64,000 nucleotides of DNA. Origin: Mactromeris polynyma (taxonomy: Eukaryota; Mollusca; Bivalvia; Venerida; Mactridae). The translations under genes were made by a program, and so were the position numbers. Positions 23,141-34,966 of this stretch are shown in pieces (positions within the stretch are counted from its first letter, which is position 1; every line of letters begins with the position of its first letter). A model generated the notes under the pieces. It made no database searches. It was not told the origin of the DNA and saw nothing but the letters and a program-made list of their open reading frames with translations. The stretch lies in the NCBI GenBank assembly GCA_032209605.1, contig JASFXZ010000014.1, forward strand, positions 3,120,912-3,184,911, in the 5' to 3' direction.

Positions 23141-23408
23141 CAGTGCGCCTTGGGAGGTCAAAGGTTCGAATCCCGGTCCTCTACCGTGCGCCTTGGGAGT
23201 GGGAGGTCGAAGGTTCGAATCCCGGTCCTCTACCGTGCGCCTTGGGAGCGGGAGGTCGAAGGTTCGAATACCGGTCCTCTACCGTGCGCCTTGGGAGCGG
23301 GAGGTCGAAGGTTCGAATCCCGGTCCTCTACAGTGCGCCTTGGGAGTGGGAGGTCGAAGGTTCGAATACCGGTCCTCTACAGTGCGCCTTGGGAGCGGGA
23401 GGTCGAAT
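23141..23408 (+). repeat. 49-bp array derived from the 3' half of a tRNA-like SINE
   Basis: Six copies: the first is 43 bp, the next full copies 49 bp, and the last is cut short. Each full unit carries 'gcgccttgggagcgggaggt' then 'cgaaggttcgaatcccggtc'. This matches the anticodon arm, variable loop and T arm (B box GGTTCGAATCC) of the SINE at 50790-51036, whose minus strand reads 'gctttggaagcgggaggtcg' then 'aaggttcgaatcccgg'. The A-box half is absent. Confidence 0.85.
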
Positions 23409-23411
23409 TTT

Positions 23412-23485
23412 CGAGGTGGTCTTGTAGTTTATAATTTTGAGTTGGTCTTATTATTGAGGTGGTCTTTAGGTGAAGTTTAACTGTA
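23412..23485. mobile_element. Family A element, right half only
   Basis: 'cgaggtggtcttgtagttta' and 'gagttggtcttattattgag' end in 'gtgaagtttaactgta'. It abuts the 49-bp array directly; the left half is missing or replaced by the array. Confidence 0.7.
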
Positions 23486-24369
23486 GTTTACTTTTGCATG
23501 TTGTTGAATTGCCATGAAAAGAAAAGTAGACTTCCGAAAATACATTTTGAATCAAAGGTGAATATATTGCTTACAATTATAGAGTATAGAAGAGCAAGTT
23601 GAGATTAAGAAGCGTGCGGTTAAGCTTCAAGTTAATATCATTTTAGTACGGTAGTTGTTTAGGGGACATAGTCAATACCGTTGACTCATTGGATAATTCG
23701 CTGATCAAAAGATCAGGAAATTTCATTTATAAATATCATATTCAAAACTGAAGCAATTACAAGGCAATTTATGTTTGAATGTTAATCTAAGTGACATTAA
23801 TCGACTACATTTTGTCACATTTTTCTATGACACCGCCGACTAAATCGGTCGGTTTTTTGTCACCTGAAGAATTTGTTTTAAATTATTAAAGTAATACTAT
23901 GCTCATTGCTTGTTCCTTAATTTTCCTTAACAAGCATGAAAAATATGTTTCTTGCAGTCAATATATCAATACACATGCATTTACAAAGAAATTACTCATA
24001 ACGTATTGATCCATTTTGTTGAAGAAAGATGTTTGTACATCATATAGTAAAAATAAAATCCAGTTTTGTTAACAATCAGGCTATTTTACAAGTTTTGTCT
24101 GTTAGTAATCATGGTAAAAAAATACATTTTCAATCGGTCATACATTGCAATGGTTCTTATTAGAGATGTTTTAGCCAATGTATGAACAATACAGGATGAA
24201 ACCAATTCAAACAGTTTATGTTCAGATAAGCCAGATACATCTTTAACAACGATATATTGGTATCTGATTATTACGGTGTATGCAGTTGTGGCGTTCCATA
24301 CTTTGGACTGGAATTCAAATATTCGAAACTTTCTGTCTCCCTATACCTTAACGTATTCCTAGCTTTGAA
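23486..24369. other. Unassigned intergenic sequence
   Basis: AT-rich. A small hairpin 'accgccgactaaatcggtcggt' lies near 23831. No exon is supported. Confidence 0.35.
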
Positions 24370-24630
24370 AAGTACCATTTTTCGACGCAGCCGTACTAAC
24401 ATGGTTTTGCTATTTGCATCATCAGTGTTGTGTAAACCAATCAAATCTTACGTTAAATACCAAGACAATTTCTCTTCAACCGAACAACGTTTGTAACCTT
24501 GGCACTGATTGGTTAACCATTCGATATAGTGTACGTTATACCTTACCGCAATCCACTGAATTTCGGTGAATTTACCGAAATCCGTTTTGTATCTGGAGTG
24601 ATCAGCAAACGTATTTTTTCTTCCGCCAAA
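24370..24630 (+). repeat. Family D dispersed repeat
   Basis: 'tttttcgacgcagccgtact', octamer ATTTGCAT, 'aaaccaatcaaatcttacgt', 'ctgattggttaacc', then 'gaatttcggtgaatttaccg' and 'gtatctggagtgatcagcaa'. Same order and spacing as the copy at 10632. Confidence 0.75.
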
Positions 24631-25194
24631 AAAGTCACAACATTATCTCGACTAATTATGTGTTCTCAAGCAGAAATAGAGGGGAGGTAATTCTTTGTTT
24701 TGCATACAAAATTTAACGAGTCGCCTCCCTTGGTTAGCTACCTAAACGATAACTATGGACGAATCACGAATCAGATGAATCTAGTGCCCTATCTGTGAAC
24801 TGTAAATTAATTTATTTTATAATCCAGATTTGTGGTAAAACACGGAGATATTACTTGTTCACAAATAGTATTATCACAAAGACTAAGAACTGATTACCTC
24901 GGGGCTAAACTCCTGATCTTCAGTCAGTACCCGCGTCATCGTTCGTCACATAAAGCGGCCTAATTAACTAGAATTAATGTATATAATTAACTTGAGTTAT
25001 TGAAGGTAGCTCATTAAGTACATAAAAGATACATAAACTTATCTCTCAAGAGGCCTTCATACAATCATTATTATAACAAAAAGGTAAAACATAAAGAATA
25101 AGCATTATTATCATGCTAAAACATTCAATAATAACAAGTCATTTTCAAAATCAGCAGAAACTAAATGTATGAAAAAGAGATAAAACTGTTACAG

Positions 25195-25300
25195 GGAACG
25201 CCGCATGCACAAGACAATGCCTCTACACACAGAACCCCGGGACAACACAATTGGCACTGAGGAGGTGCAAGGGGACACTTTGGGAAAAAGCGGAAGAACG
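25195..25300 (+). repeat. Family C dispersed repeat
   Basis: 'gggaacgccgcatgcacaag' and 'acaatgcctctacacacaga' match 49310-49345. The open stretch at 25205-25399 is repeat-derived. Confidence 0.55.
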
Positions 25301-25429
25301 GATGAATGTCCTCATATTGTTATATCACAAGGAGGCATAGTGGCGGAGGGGTATGTAGTGCCACATATAGTCCGTGACGCATATAGAACGCCACATTAAG
25401 TTCATGCGTGACCTATATGCGGTGAAGAA

Positions 25430-26105
25430 CATTAGCTTTATACGGCTGACATGTGCCTCGACGCCGTATTAAGCTCACTTCTCTAAAAAGATGTTTTTTG
25501 AAATGTGTATTTGAATAAGATAAACAATATCAGAAAAGTTAAATTTGAAAAGGAGATAAACTGATGTCGGTCGAATGAGTTACGACCCATTTATGTACAA
25601 ATGCATTATAGTGGGCATATAGATGTTTGTCAGCGCTTCGCCTTCTACATGTATGACCAAATTGTGGATTTTAAAGAAACTTCACAGAATTAATTAGTTG
25701 AATCACATTTTTAAACATTTGTATTAATTGCGACAACGGTTTTATATAGCCACATATCGACCGTGCCGCATTTAGACCGCGTACGACCTTAATGCGGCGC
25801 ACTTCGCCGCATATAGTAGGCTACACGCACGCTTAATGCGGCGGACATGTGCCTCGGCGCCGCATTAAGCTCACTTCTCTTCAAATTGTTTTACTGACAC
25901 GAATATTTGAATGAGATAACAATATCAAAACATAGAAAAGGGCATAAACTGGCTTATGCATCATAACCAATGTTCCTTAATACACTGTCGGTCGAATGAT
26001 GTTTCCATGAGTTATGCCCCATTTATGTACAAATACATTATAGTAGGCTTATAGATGTTTGTCAGCGCTTCGTCTTTTACATTGTACATTTTGTAGATTT
26101 TGACG
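25430..26105 (+). repeat. Diverged direct duplication, offset about 397 bp
   Basis: 'gacatgtgcctcgacgccgt' plus 'attaagctcacttctct' at about 25449-25486 recurs as 'gacatgtgcctcggcgccgc' plus 'attaagctcacttctct' at about 25845-25882. 'agatgtttgtcagcgcttcg' recurs at 25621 and 26052. Short 'ccacatatag.ccgtg' segments at 25362 and 25750 resemble, reversed, the 16-bp array unit further on. Confidence 0.65.
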
Positions 26106-26319
26106 AAACCTCACAGAAATACTAAGTTTAAACACATGTTTACACACATTTGTTTGATTAATTGCTAACGCACATTGGTTTTATCCGTTGAAATGATGAT
26201 AATTATAATAATGATTACGATAATAATGATACTGATAATGATTATTGGTGTTCAATGCCATAGTTGTGTTGAACCCAAAGTGCGTTCTACAGAGCACATT
26301 CAGTAAGTTCTCAATTTAT

Positions 26320-26410
26320 CATGAATCCCCGTCTAGCACAGTCTATCGCACTACATTACCAGTCCGAAGGTCGCGGTTTGATCCGGGGTACTACCTTCTG
26401 CGGCTTTGGC
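26320..26410 (+). repeat. tRNA-like SINE head remnant
   Basis: 'agcacagtctatcgcactac' followed by 'gaaggtcgcggtttgatccg' has the layout of a degraded A box and B box. It occurs again at 33179-33269 in copy 2. Confidence 0.45.
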
Positions 26411-26864
26411 GATGTGATCAAATAATATGTTAATGGTTATTCGATTTTTACTGCTCGGAGCTGTCGGTCGGGTTTAAATCAAGCAACACTATACCATACT
26501 ATTTTAGTTAAGCATATTGTTCTGTTGATGATCAACGATCATGTATCGATTATCTGTGACCATTGATCGACAATCGGTGATAGTTGATCAATGATAGGTG
26601 ATCAATAGTTGATAATCTGCCATTGATTTATAAATCTCAGATCGATAATCAGTGGTCGGTAATCGATTATTTGGGATCAATGACGGTGATCGATTATCGG
26701 TGTTGGGTGATCGCTAATTAGTGATCACTTTTTGATAACTGGTGTTCGATTATTGTTGATAAATTAATATTGATCAATAATCGATAATGTGTAATGGATT
26801 ATCGGTGATGATGATCAAATGTGATCAATGATAATGTTGATCTCTTTACCTCGCCACAAACTTT

Positions 26865-27475
26865 ATGCGGTACGGACTATATGTGGCACGACCTATATGT
26901 GGCACGACCTATATGCGGCACGACCTATATGTGACACGACCTATATGTGGCACGACCTTTATGTGGCACGACCTATATGTGGCACGACCTATATGTGGCA
27001 CGACCTATATGTGGCACGACCTATATGTGGCACGGCCTATATGTGGCACGACCTATATGTGGCACGACCTATATGTGACACGACCTATATGTGGCACGAC
27101 CTATATGTGGCACGACCTATATGTGGCACGACCTTTATGTGGCACGACCTATATGTGGCACGACCTTTATGTGGCACGGCCTATATGTGGCACTACATGG
27201 GTAGAGCGCATGACCTATATGCGGCACGACCTATATATGGCACGACCTATATGTAGCACGACCTATATGTGGCACGACCTATATGCGGAACGACCTATAT
27301 GTGACACGACCTATATGCGGCACGACCTATATGTGGCACGACCTATATGCGGCACGACCTATATATGGCACGACCTATATGTAGCACGACCTATATGTGG
27401 CACGACCTTTATGTGGCACGACCTATATGTGGCACGACCTTTATGTGGCACGGCCTATATGTGGCACTACATGGG
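26865..27475. repeat. 16-bp minisatellite with a 274-bp higher-order repeat
   Basis: The unit is 'cacgacctatatgtgg', about 37 copies. A divergent block, 'cactacatgggtagagcgca' plus 'tgac', occurs at 27191 and again at 27465, each time preceded by the same ordered series of variants, so a 274-bp block was duplicated as a whole. Open frames across the array are periodicity artefacts. Confidence 0.92.
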
Positions 27476-27585
27476 TAGAGCGCATGACTCCTGATCCGAA
27501 GGCCGTGGATTCGAGTGCCGCATTGGATGTGTTTGAACTGCGAATTTCGCACCTTTAATCGAGAGTGATTCGTATAAGTTGTAGG
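27465..27585 (+). repeat. tRNA-derived SINE fused to the array end
   Basis: 'gggtagagcgcatgactcct', 'gatccgaaggccgtggattc' and 'gagtgccgc' resemble a tRNA-like head with B box; the tail is 'tttaatcgagagtgattcg'. The reversed SINEs at 29036-29165 and 52974-53118 share the 'tcgagagtga' tail. Confidence 0.55.
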
Positions 27586-27847
27586 GACTTGTTTTACGAT
27601 CGATGTAAAATAAATATAATCAAAGGGAACTCGAATAATATTTTGCGCAGAGACAAAATATAATGAAGACAATTGCTGTCTTGTTCCAATTAAAGTTACG
27701 ACATTTCAATGTTTACAACATTTTGAATGACTTCATTCTATTCCATGACGTCACCATCATAATGGATTTTCCATGGGAACGTTGCTTGATGTTAAATAAA
27801 TAGAATCAAAGTGAACTAGAATAACAGTTTGTGCTTCATACTGTTCC

Positions 27848-28107
27848 AAGCCGCGGCCGTGGTCCAGTGGTTAGTGCGCTGGACTTGTAACCCGGCGATC
27901 CGGATTCGATTCCCGGTCGCGCCCTTCCATGAAAATTTGATTTTCCTCCTCATGTGGAGAAGTTGCCGGCTCCTTGTGGAAGGGTAAGTTAGTACTGGTT
28001 AGGTTTCAGTCCAGGAAAAACTGGTTAGGTGAACCGGCCGCCGTATATAACTGAAATATCGTTGAGAAACGGCGTTAAACCCGATGAAACAAACAAACAA
28101 ACATGTT
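27848..28107 (+). mobile_element. tRNA-derived SINE with target-site duplication
   Basis: The tRNA-like head has an A box 'tggtccagtggttagtgcg' and B box 'ggattcgattcc', and an anticodon loop CTTGTAA (TGT, Thr-like). The body runs through 'agttgccggctccttgtgga' and 'gaaacggcgttaaacccgat' to an (AAAC)n tail. It is flanked by a 10-bp direct repeat with one mismatch, ATACTGTTCC (27838-27847) and ATACTATTCC (28108-28117). The 'cggcgttaaaccc' tail is typical of widespread molluscan SINEs (from general knowledge). Confidence 0.85.
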
Positions 28108-28849
28108 ATACTATTCCGTGTCTTCTACATCCCTTTAATGTATTTTCCTTTGGAAATTTCCTCGAAACATAAAGTAATTTAAAATAATAAAAAAATTAAC
28201 GAACGCTACACACTTCAGGGGACATAATTCGATTTTGCGAAAACTCAATTCCTCATGCCATTTTGAATAGGCTCCCTTTATCTGTGCAACAAATTCTAGC
28301 ATGATGTTGTGACTGTTCATGACAAATTATATCGACAGCAAAAAATCATTTTTTGTTAAAAATCCAGTCTACTCAGTTCGAATAAAGTCAATTTTAAGAA
28401 TATGTCGTACAGAGGAACTTGTCATACTTAAATGGACATTGCATTAAAAGTAAGTAATATAGAAAATAACAATGAAATATTATTCAAAAATAAATTCAGT
28501 CAATTTTCATTCACATAAATCAATATGGCTTAAAATTAGTACTCAAATGGAAATGAGGACTGTTATATTTTGTATGCAACACATATATAATAAACTAACA
28601 AGGATTCGCATTATATTATAACTTACTGCGTACATATCAGTATGGCAGGTATACACCAACTCTCTTACAAATGGGCATTCATTTATCTATATGATATTTA
28701 AACATGATGATTATACAAGGGAGACAACTCTAGAAACTTTCATTTGTTATTTACGCTTGAAGAGTTAACGTATACTGTAACAGAACCTAAACAATTGAAG
28801 TTCAAACTTATTTATTTTACATCGATTGTGAAACAAGTTATTACAGATA
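28108..28849. other. Unassigned intergenic sequence
   Basis: AT-rich. I see no exon; the minus-strand open stretch at 28135-28320 has no recognisable features. Confidence 0.35.
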
Positions 28850-29030
28850 TACAGTAAAACGTCATTTAAATACCATCTCAATAATAAGACCAGCGCAAAT
28901 TAAGAATGCACATTTCAAATCCATTTCTTCTGTTTAGCTCTTAATTCTACCTCAATATTAAGACCAACTCAATAACAAAACCAGTTTTCTAGAGTGCCAA
29001 GTGTGGTATTCTTATTGAGGTTTTACTGTA
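28850..29030. mobile_element. Family A TIR element
   Basis: The ends are TACAGTAAAACGTCATTTAA and 'cttattgaggttttactgta', with 'aagaccaactcaataacaaa' inside. Confidence 0.85.
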
Positions 29031-29035
29031 TATTA

Positions 29036-29165
29036 CTCACTCTCGATTACCAGTACACACGCCTAATACAGGGATTGTGAAGCTCGAGGTTCACCCTCGC
29101 CCGAGGCGGGATTCCAATCCATCACCACCGGATCCGGCGACAGTCGTTTTTCCATCGACCACTGT
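29036..29165 (-). repeat. tRNA-derived SINE, reversed
   Basis: On the minus strand a B-box-like 'ggtgatggattggaatcccg' is followed by 'gtgaacctcgagcttcacaa' and ends 'gtaatcgagagtgagtaata'. It is the same family as 52974-53118. The A-box half is weak. Confidence 0.5.
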
Positions 29166-29174
29166 ATATATACC

Positions 29175-29385
29175 TCAGGTTTGAACTTCATGAATTCAAG
29201 ATTTTTACCTCACAAATTCACGATATTATCTTCGCGATTTGTGAAATTCAAACCGTGAATTCATGAAATTCAAATCGTGAATTCGTGAAGATGAAATGAT
29301 GAATTCGTGAAGTTAAAATGGTGAATTCGTGAATTCGTGAAGTTGAAATGGTGAATTCGTGAAATTAAAATCGTGAATTTGAGAA
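29175..29385. repeat. Short GTGAATTCGTGAA tandem/inverted repeat
   Basis: Units of about 21 bp, 'aattcgtgaagttgaaatgg' and variants, are repeated with EcoRI-type GAATTC in most copies. The first part (29180-29260) runs in the opposite sense ('cttcatgaattcaag', 'cacaaattcacgat'), giving local inverted repeats. Confidence 0.7.
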
Positions 29386-30124
29386 TTGTTGAAGACGAAA
29401 TGTCACCATCAAACTTTCGTAAAAAGCCGTTGTATTGCTACATTTCTCACGATGTTCAGTTGCGTACATACGTAGTTCTACACTTTATTTGTATTTCTTG
29501 TCTTCGGTATGGGATAATTCATCTTTGTATTATTACGCAACACGCTGTGAAGTTATGCGAAGCATGAAAGCGTCTATATGACATAAATCACTCGGAAGCT
29601 TGGAAAGTTACTTTTAGCAGATAAGAGAGTTGCTGTTTTTTCATTATTTATTTTGGGAGAACACATGCTGTATTTCTTGGTCTTAGTTTTACCATGTTGC
29701 GAGAAGATATGTATAACTATTTTATATTTCACCAAACTTTTTTATACACTGGAGATAAACGCTGATTTATCAGAAATCAGTAAAAAAAATACTAAAAAGC
29801 TAAAATAGAAACGTACGTAATGTCTAATTCCATCGTTAATTGGACAAACATATTTAATTTACACCACCGATATGTACATTTTCTATTTCGATAAAATGAT
29901 ATTGTATTGTTTTGTATTTCGTAAAAACGCTTTGATTGGTTTTCATTATAGGTCGCATTTAGATTACAGATAGCCATATATCGATAATCGGTTTATCCTT
30001 CAAGCGATTGATCACCTAGATTCAAACCGATTTTTAAAATTGGTTGAAATCGAACACACTCTTGGAAGAAGAGAAAAAATAGATTTCAAAGGAAGACATA
30101 ACAAGTGTTATAATTGAACCTAAT
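29386..30124. other. Unassigned sequence upstream of the GPCR
   Basis: No supportable exon; the open stretches at 29373-29567 and 29792-29977 show no domain. Confidence 0.35.
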
Positions 30125-30415
30125 ATCGTCTCGTCGATAATCGGTCTCTGAGTCATTATGACATTTTATCGGTACTCGTTCATCGAGTCATTATGACATT
30201 TATCGATAATCGGTCATCGAGTCATTATGACATTTTATCGGTACTCGTTCATCGAGTCATTATGACATTTTTCGATAATAAGTTACCGAGTACGTATAAC
30301 CGTCTATTGATAATCGGTCACTGAGTACCGAGACTCCGTCTCCGAGTCGTTATTACCATTTATCGATAATCGGTCACCGAGTCCTTTTAACATTTTTATC
30401 GATAATCGGATAGAT
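30125..30415. repeat. About 34-bp repeat with TCGATAATCGG
   Basis: Units of the form 'tcgagtcattatgacattta' plus 'tcgataatcggtca' repeat about eight times with variation (for example 'tcggtactcgttca'). ATCGATAA resembles the TATCGATA text of the array at 18.2 kb. It lies about 0.9-1.2 kb upstream of the GPCR start. Confidence 0.75.
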
Positions 30416-31318
30416 TATTTGAACTCTTGTCTTCACCTGGTGTTTTTGTGATTTAAAACATATCTCGGAATGTGCTTATTTTCATAACAATTCCTTCTCC
30501 CTGTGATTCATTGATGGAAGAACCACACGGTGATAAACACTATAATGATAGCTCTTTGCTGTAATAATCACAAAATAAGACGACTATTCAACAAGCAGAC
30601 TTCGTGAGTGGCTGATAAAATAGTTTAGACGATTTGTTGAAAGATTTTCTTGTGATAAAAGATTGAAGGAGGGGAAGTGTTTGTAAATAGTGTTGTTGTT
30701 TTGGTAACTTGTAAAACAGGCAAAACGGATACTCACTGTCAGTTCTCAGTAACCACAGAGATTTTTCATCTCGAATTTTGTTTCATAACTGGATTACTCA
30801 CGGCGAATGGAGGTTGTCGGTACAAATTCTTGAATCTGTTGTTTTGACTGTTGGATATTGCGCAATGAGTTTGCATTAATCATTTTTATGTCTTGGTGAA
30901 TATTCCACAGGGAGTCGATTTTTCATACGAAAATAAAATGAACTGAAAATAGACATTGTGAACTTACATGTGTGACTGGAGTAAGCGGTTGATATTGACA
31001 ACTATGAGGTGATATAGCCAAATATTATATATTATTTACGAGTTTTATAAGCATTTAATCTTCGCTGCAAAAACTCTTTTGACTACATGCCTTTCATTGT
31101 GTAAAACATGGGTCATCTTCGTGATGAGAGGATGCTTGTATGTGTGTGGCAATATTTGAGAAGAGTATGATTGTTTAAGACCTGTGATAATGACGCGAAG
31201 GATTTATATGCAGAATTTTAAGGTTAGTAGGAACCTGGACACCAAAACAGAGTGACCAATTTTTGATTAGATTTTAAGAGTATAATTCATGATAAATTGA
31301 CGGATAATTTCCTCAGAC
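30416..31318 (+). promoter_or_regulatory. Presumed 5' flank / 5' UTR intron of the GPCR
   Basis: The sequence just before the start reads 'ttgacggataatttcctcag' then ACATGG. That is a plausible branch region and 3' splice acceptor ending at 31316, so the coding exon is probably preceded by an untranslated exon. No core promoter could be assigned. Confidence 0.35.
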
Positions 31319-32616
31319 ATGGCTGAGTCAACTTCATCATCACCATTGTTGTTCCCGTTGCCTGAACAAATTGTTCACGCAGTTGGTGATATATTTGTGA
31401 CCGCTCACCCTAGGATTAACCAAACGATCCGAGGAGAAAGCGATGTAGCAGCGGAATGGAATAAAACCGTGTTAACAGATGGGCCAATATTTGATAGTGT
31501 TGAAGATGCCGTATTCGGAATAATGGTATTTCCATTAGGTGTAATTGCCGTGTATATATTTCTTGGTCTGTTGGGGAATAGTTTAGTATTTTACGTATTT
31601 TTTGTGAAATGGAAACGAAATAAAACATCTGTTTTTATCATCGCCTTGGCACTACTGGATTTATTCAATTGTTCCATAAACATGCCGATTGAAATCTTCA
31701 TCCTTTCCAAGCCAATATCGTTCGATTTTGAAATATTTTGCAAGATTTCACGATATTTGTCATACGTCACTACAGCTTCGTACTCGTTCGTCCTCGTCGC
31801 CGTCGCCTTCGATCGATATCTGTTGGTGTGTCGACCCCTAAAACGTATGACTTTGGGTAAAAGGTACGCAATAAGGACTTGCAATGCCGCGGTACTTCTT
31901 GGTGTTGTCACAGAATGGCCATCCGTTTTCATTTACGGCACATTTTCATTCGAGATACCTATACCCGCCGTAAATGGAACTGAAATAGTTGTTGAGGGGC
32001 GAACCTGTTTGGTGACGAATTACCATTATTACGTAGATACAACTGTGACGTATGCATTCCAAGGATTTTTATTTACTGGTCACGTGGTGATATTCTCTTT
32101 ATTGACTATTATGTACATAATGATTGGACGTCGCCTCTATATCTCATCTCATTCAGATATTGATTCAAAAGGCCCAAAAACCCGGATGTTAAAAGATAGT
32201 TTAGTGTCTGCTATAACCGGTTCCGTCTGCTGCGGTGGAAAGTCAAAGTCGCTGAGTAATGATGCTCTTCCTTACTGGAGGAACAAACGGCCGTCGAATG
32301 CTAGTGTCGTCACAAATAGCAAGGAACCCCAGAAGTCAAAGCCTGCTGAGCTTTCAAACGGAAAACTAAAACGAGGCACTATTAGTCGGAGTTTAAGTAA
32401 TATACATTTAGGGCTTGAGCCCGAATCTCAAGAGACGTCTGTGGATACAACAGAAGTGAACAATGAACGCGTTCAGGGCAGAAAAATGCACGCAGCAGTC
32501 ATTCACAAAGGTAGCATTCGACCATATTCACATCCGGGAACTAACGCTAAATACCAATTTAGTGACGTGACGCCTAGTACGTCAAATATTACATTTCCTC
32601 GAAGTGTCAGCATGGA
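31319..32616 (+). CDS. Class A orphan GPCR, copy 1, truncated by the assembly gap
   Basis: This reads the first 432 codons of the receptor described at 38178-39797, through five membrane helices and most of the third intracellular loop, then runs into Ns after 'catgga'. The residue at codon 365 is Gly here and Glu in copy 2. Helices 6 and 7 and the C terminus are missing only because of the gap. It is probably the same gene seen twice rather than a paralogue or pseudogene. Confidence 0.85.
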
Positions 32617-32816
32617 NNNNNNNNNNNNNNNNNNNNNNNNNNNNNNNNNNNNNNNNNNNNNNNNNNNNNNNNNNNNNNNNNNNNNNNNNNNNNNNNNNNN
32701 NNNNNNNNNNNNNNNNNNNNNNNNNNNNNNNNNNNNNNNNNNNNNNNNNNNNNNNNNNNNNNNNNNNNNNNNNNNNNNNNNNNNNNNNNNNNNNNNNNNN
32801 NNNNNNNNNNNNNNNN
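32617..32816. other. Assembly gap of exactly 200 N
   Basis: Two hundred Ns in a round-number run mark a scaffold join of unknown true length. Both sides carry the same 6.66-kb sequence, so the true distance may be negative (an overlap). Confidence 0.99.
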
Positions 32817-33723
32817 GCATCATAACCAATGTTCCTTAATACACTGTCGGTCGAATGATGTTTCCATGAGTTATGCCCCATTTATGTACAAATACATTAT
32901 AGTAGGCTTATAGATGTTTGTCAGCGCTTCGTCTTTTACATTGTACATTTTGTAGATTTTGACGAAACCTCACAGAAATACTAAGTTTAAACACATGTTT
33001 ACACACATTTGTTTGATTAATTGCTAACGCACATTGGTTTTATCCGTTGAAATGATGATAATTATAATAATGATTACGATAATAATGATACTGATAATGA
33101 TTATTGGTGTTCAATGCCATAGTTGTGTTGAACCCAAAGTGCGTTCTACAGAGCACATTCAGTAAGTTCTCAATTTATCATGAATCCCCGTCTAGCACAG
33201 TCTATCGCACTACATTACCAGTCCGAAGGTCGCGGTTTGATCCGGGGTACTACCTTCTGCGGCTTTGGCGATGTGATCAAATAATATGTTAATGGTTATT
33301 CGATTTTTACTGCTCGGAGCTGTCGGTCGGGTTTAAATCAAGCAACACTATACCATACTATTTTAGTTAAGCATATTGTTCTGTTGATGATCAACGATCA
33401 TGTATCGATTATCTGTGACCATTGATCGACAATCGGTGATAGTTGATCAATGATAGGTGATCAATAGTTGATAATCTGCCATTGATTTATAAATCTCAGA
33501 TCGATAATCAGTGGTCGGTAATCGATTATTTGGGATCAATGACGGTGATCGATTATCGGTGTTGGGTGATCGCTAATTAGTGATCACTTTTTGATAACTG
33601 GTGTTCGATTATTGTTGATAAATTAATATTGATCAATAATCGATAATGTGTAATGGATTATCGGTGATGATGATCAAATGTGATCAATGATAATGTTGAT
33701 CTCTTTACCTCGCCACAAACTTT

Positions 33724-34334
33724 ATGCGGTACGGACTATATGTGGCACGACCTATATGTGGCACGACCTATATGCGGCACGACCTATATGTGACACGACC
33801 TATATGTGGCACGACCTTTATGTGGCACGACCTATATGTGGCACGACCTATATGTGGCACGACCTATATGTGGCACGACCTATATGTGGCACGGCCTATA
33901 TGTGGCACGACCTATATGTGGCACGACCTATATGTGACACGACCTATATGTGGCACGACCTATATGTGGCACGACCTATATGTGGCACGACCTTTATGTG
34001 GCACGACCTATATGTGGCACGACCTTTATGTGGCACGGCCTATATGTGGCACTACATGGGTAGAGCGCATGACCTATATGCGGCACGACCTATATATGGC
34101 ACGACCTATATGTAGCACGACCTATATGTGGCACGACCTATATGCGGAACGACCTATATGTGACACGACCTATATGCGGCACGACCTATATGTGGCACGA
34201 CCTATATGCGGCACGACCTATATATGGCACGACCTATATGTAGCACGACCTATATGTGGCACGACCTTTATGTGGCACGACCTATATGTGGCACGACCTT
34301 TATGTGGCACGGCCTATATGTGGCACTACATGGG
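33724..34334. repeat. 16-bp minisatellite, copy 2
   Basis: Identical, as far as read, to 26865-27475, including the two 'gggtagagcgcatgac' blocks 274 bp apart. An independently evolving minisatellite would be expected to differ in copy number. Confidence 0.92.
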
Positions 34335-34706
34335 TAGAGCGCATGACTCCTGATCCGAAGGCCGTGGATTCGAGTGCCGCATTGGATGTGTTTGAACTGC
34401 GAATTTCGCACCTTTAATCGAGAGTGATTCGTATAAGTTGTAGGGACTTGTTTTACGATCGATGTAAAATAAATATAATCAAAGGGAACTCGAATAATAT
34501 TTTGCGCAGAGACAAAATATAATGAAGACAATTGCTGTCTTGTTCCAATTAAAGTTACGACATTTCAATGTTTACAACATTTTGAATGACTTCATTCTAT
34601 TCCATGACGTCACCATCATAATGGATTTTCCATGGGAACGTTGCTTGATGTTAAATAAATAGAATCAAAGTGAACTAGAATAACAGTTTGTGCTTCATAC
34701 TGTTCC

Positions 34707-34966
34707 AAGCCGCGGCCGTGGTCCAGTGGTTAGTGCGCTGGACTTGTAACCCGGCGATCCGGATTCGATTCCCGGTCGCGCCCTTCCATGAAAATTTGAT
34801 TTTCCTCCTCATGTGGAGAAGTTGCCGGCTCCTTGTGGAAGGGTAAGTTAGTACTGGTTAGGTTTCAGTCCAGGAAAAACTGGTTAGGTGAACCGGCCGC
34901 CGTATATAACTGAAATATCGTTGAGAAACGGCGTTAAACCCGATGAAACAAACAAACAAACATGTT
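34707..34966 (+). mobile_element. tRNA-derived SINE, copy 2
   Basis: Same element, target-site duplications and tail as 27848-28107. Confidence 0.85.

Larger units (their letters stand above)
25958..32616 (+). repeat. Duplicated segment, copy 1 (ends at the gap)
   Basis: This 6,659-bp segment recurs at 32817-39475 with a constant offset of 6,859. Copy 1 ends exactly where the N run begins and copy 2 starts exactly where it ends. The only difference I noticed is G at 32412 versus A at 39271 (Gly versus Glu in the GPCR). Such identity over satellite, SINE and coding sequence alike points to overlapping contig ends or two haplotypes placed side by side. Confidence 0.95.

Noticed and set aside
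26828..27494. Repeat proteins of the 'MWHDLYVARPICGTT' type (also at 33687-34353)
   Set aside because: Frames of the 16-bp minisatellite; both copies are also part of the probable false duplication.
27848..27925. tRNA-Thr-like gene on the plus strand
   Set aside because: Continuous with a SINE body and (AAAC)n tail between target duplications.
31319..32616. GPCR copy 1 as a truncated paralogue or pseudogene
   Set aside because: It is cut by the N run, not by a lesion, and shows only one noticed base difference from copy 2.
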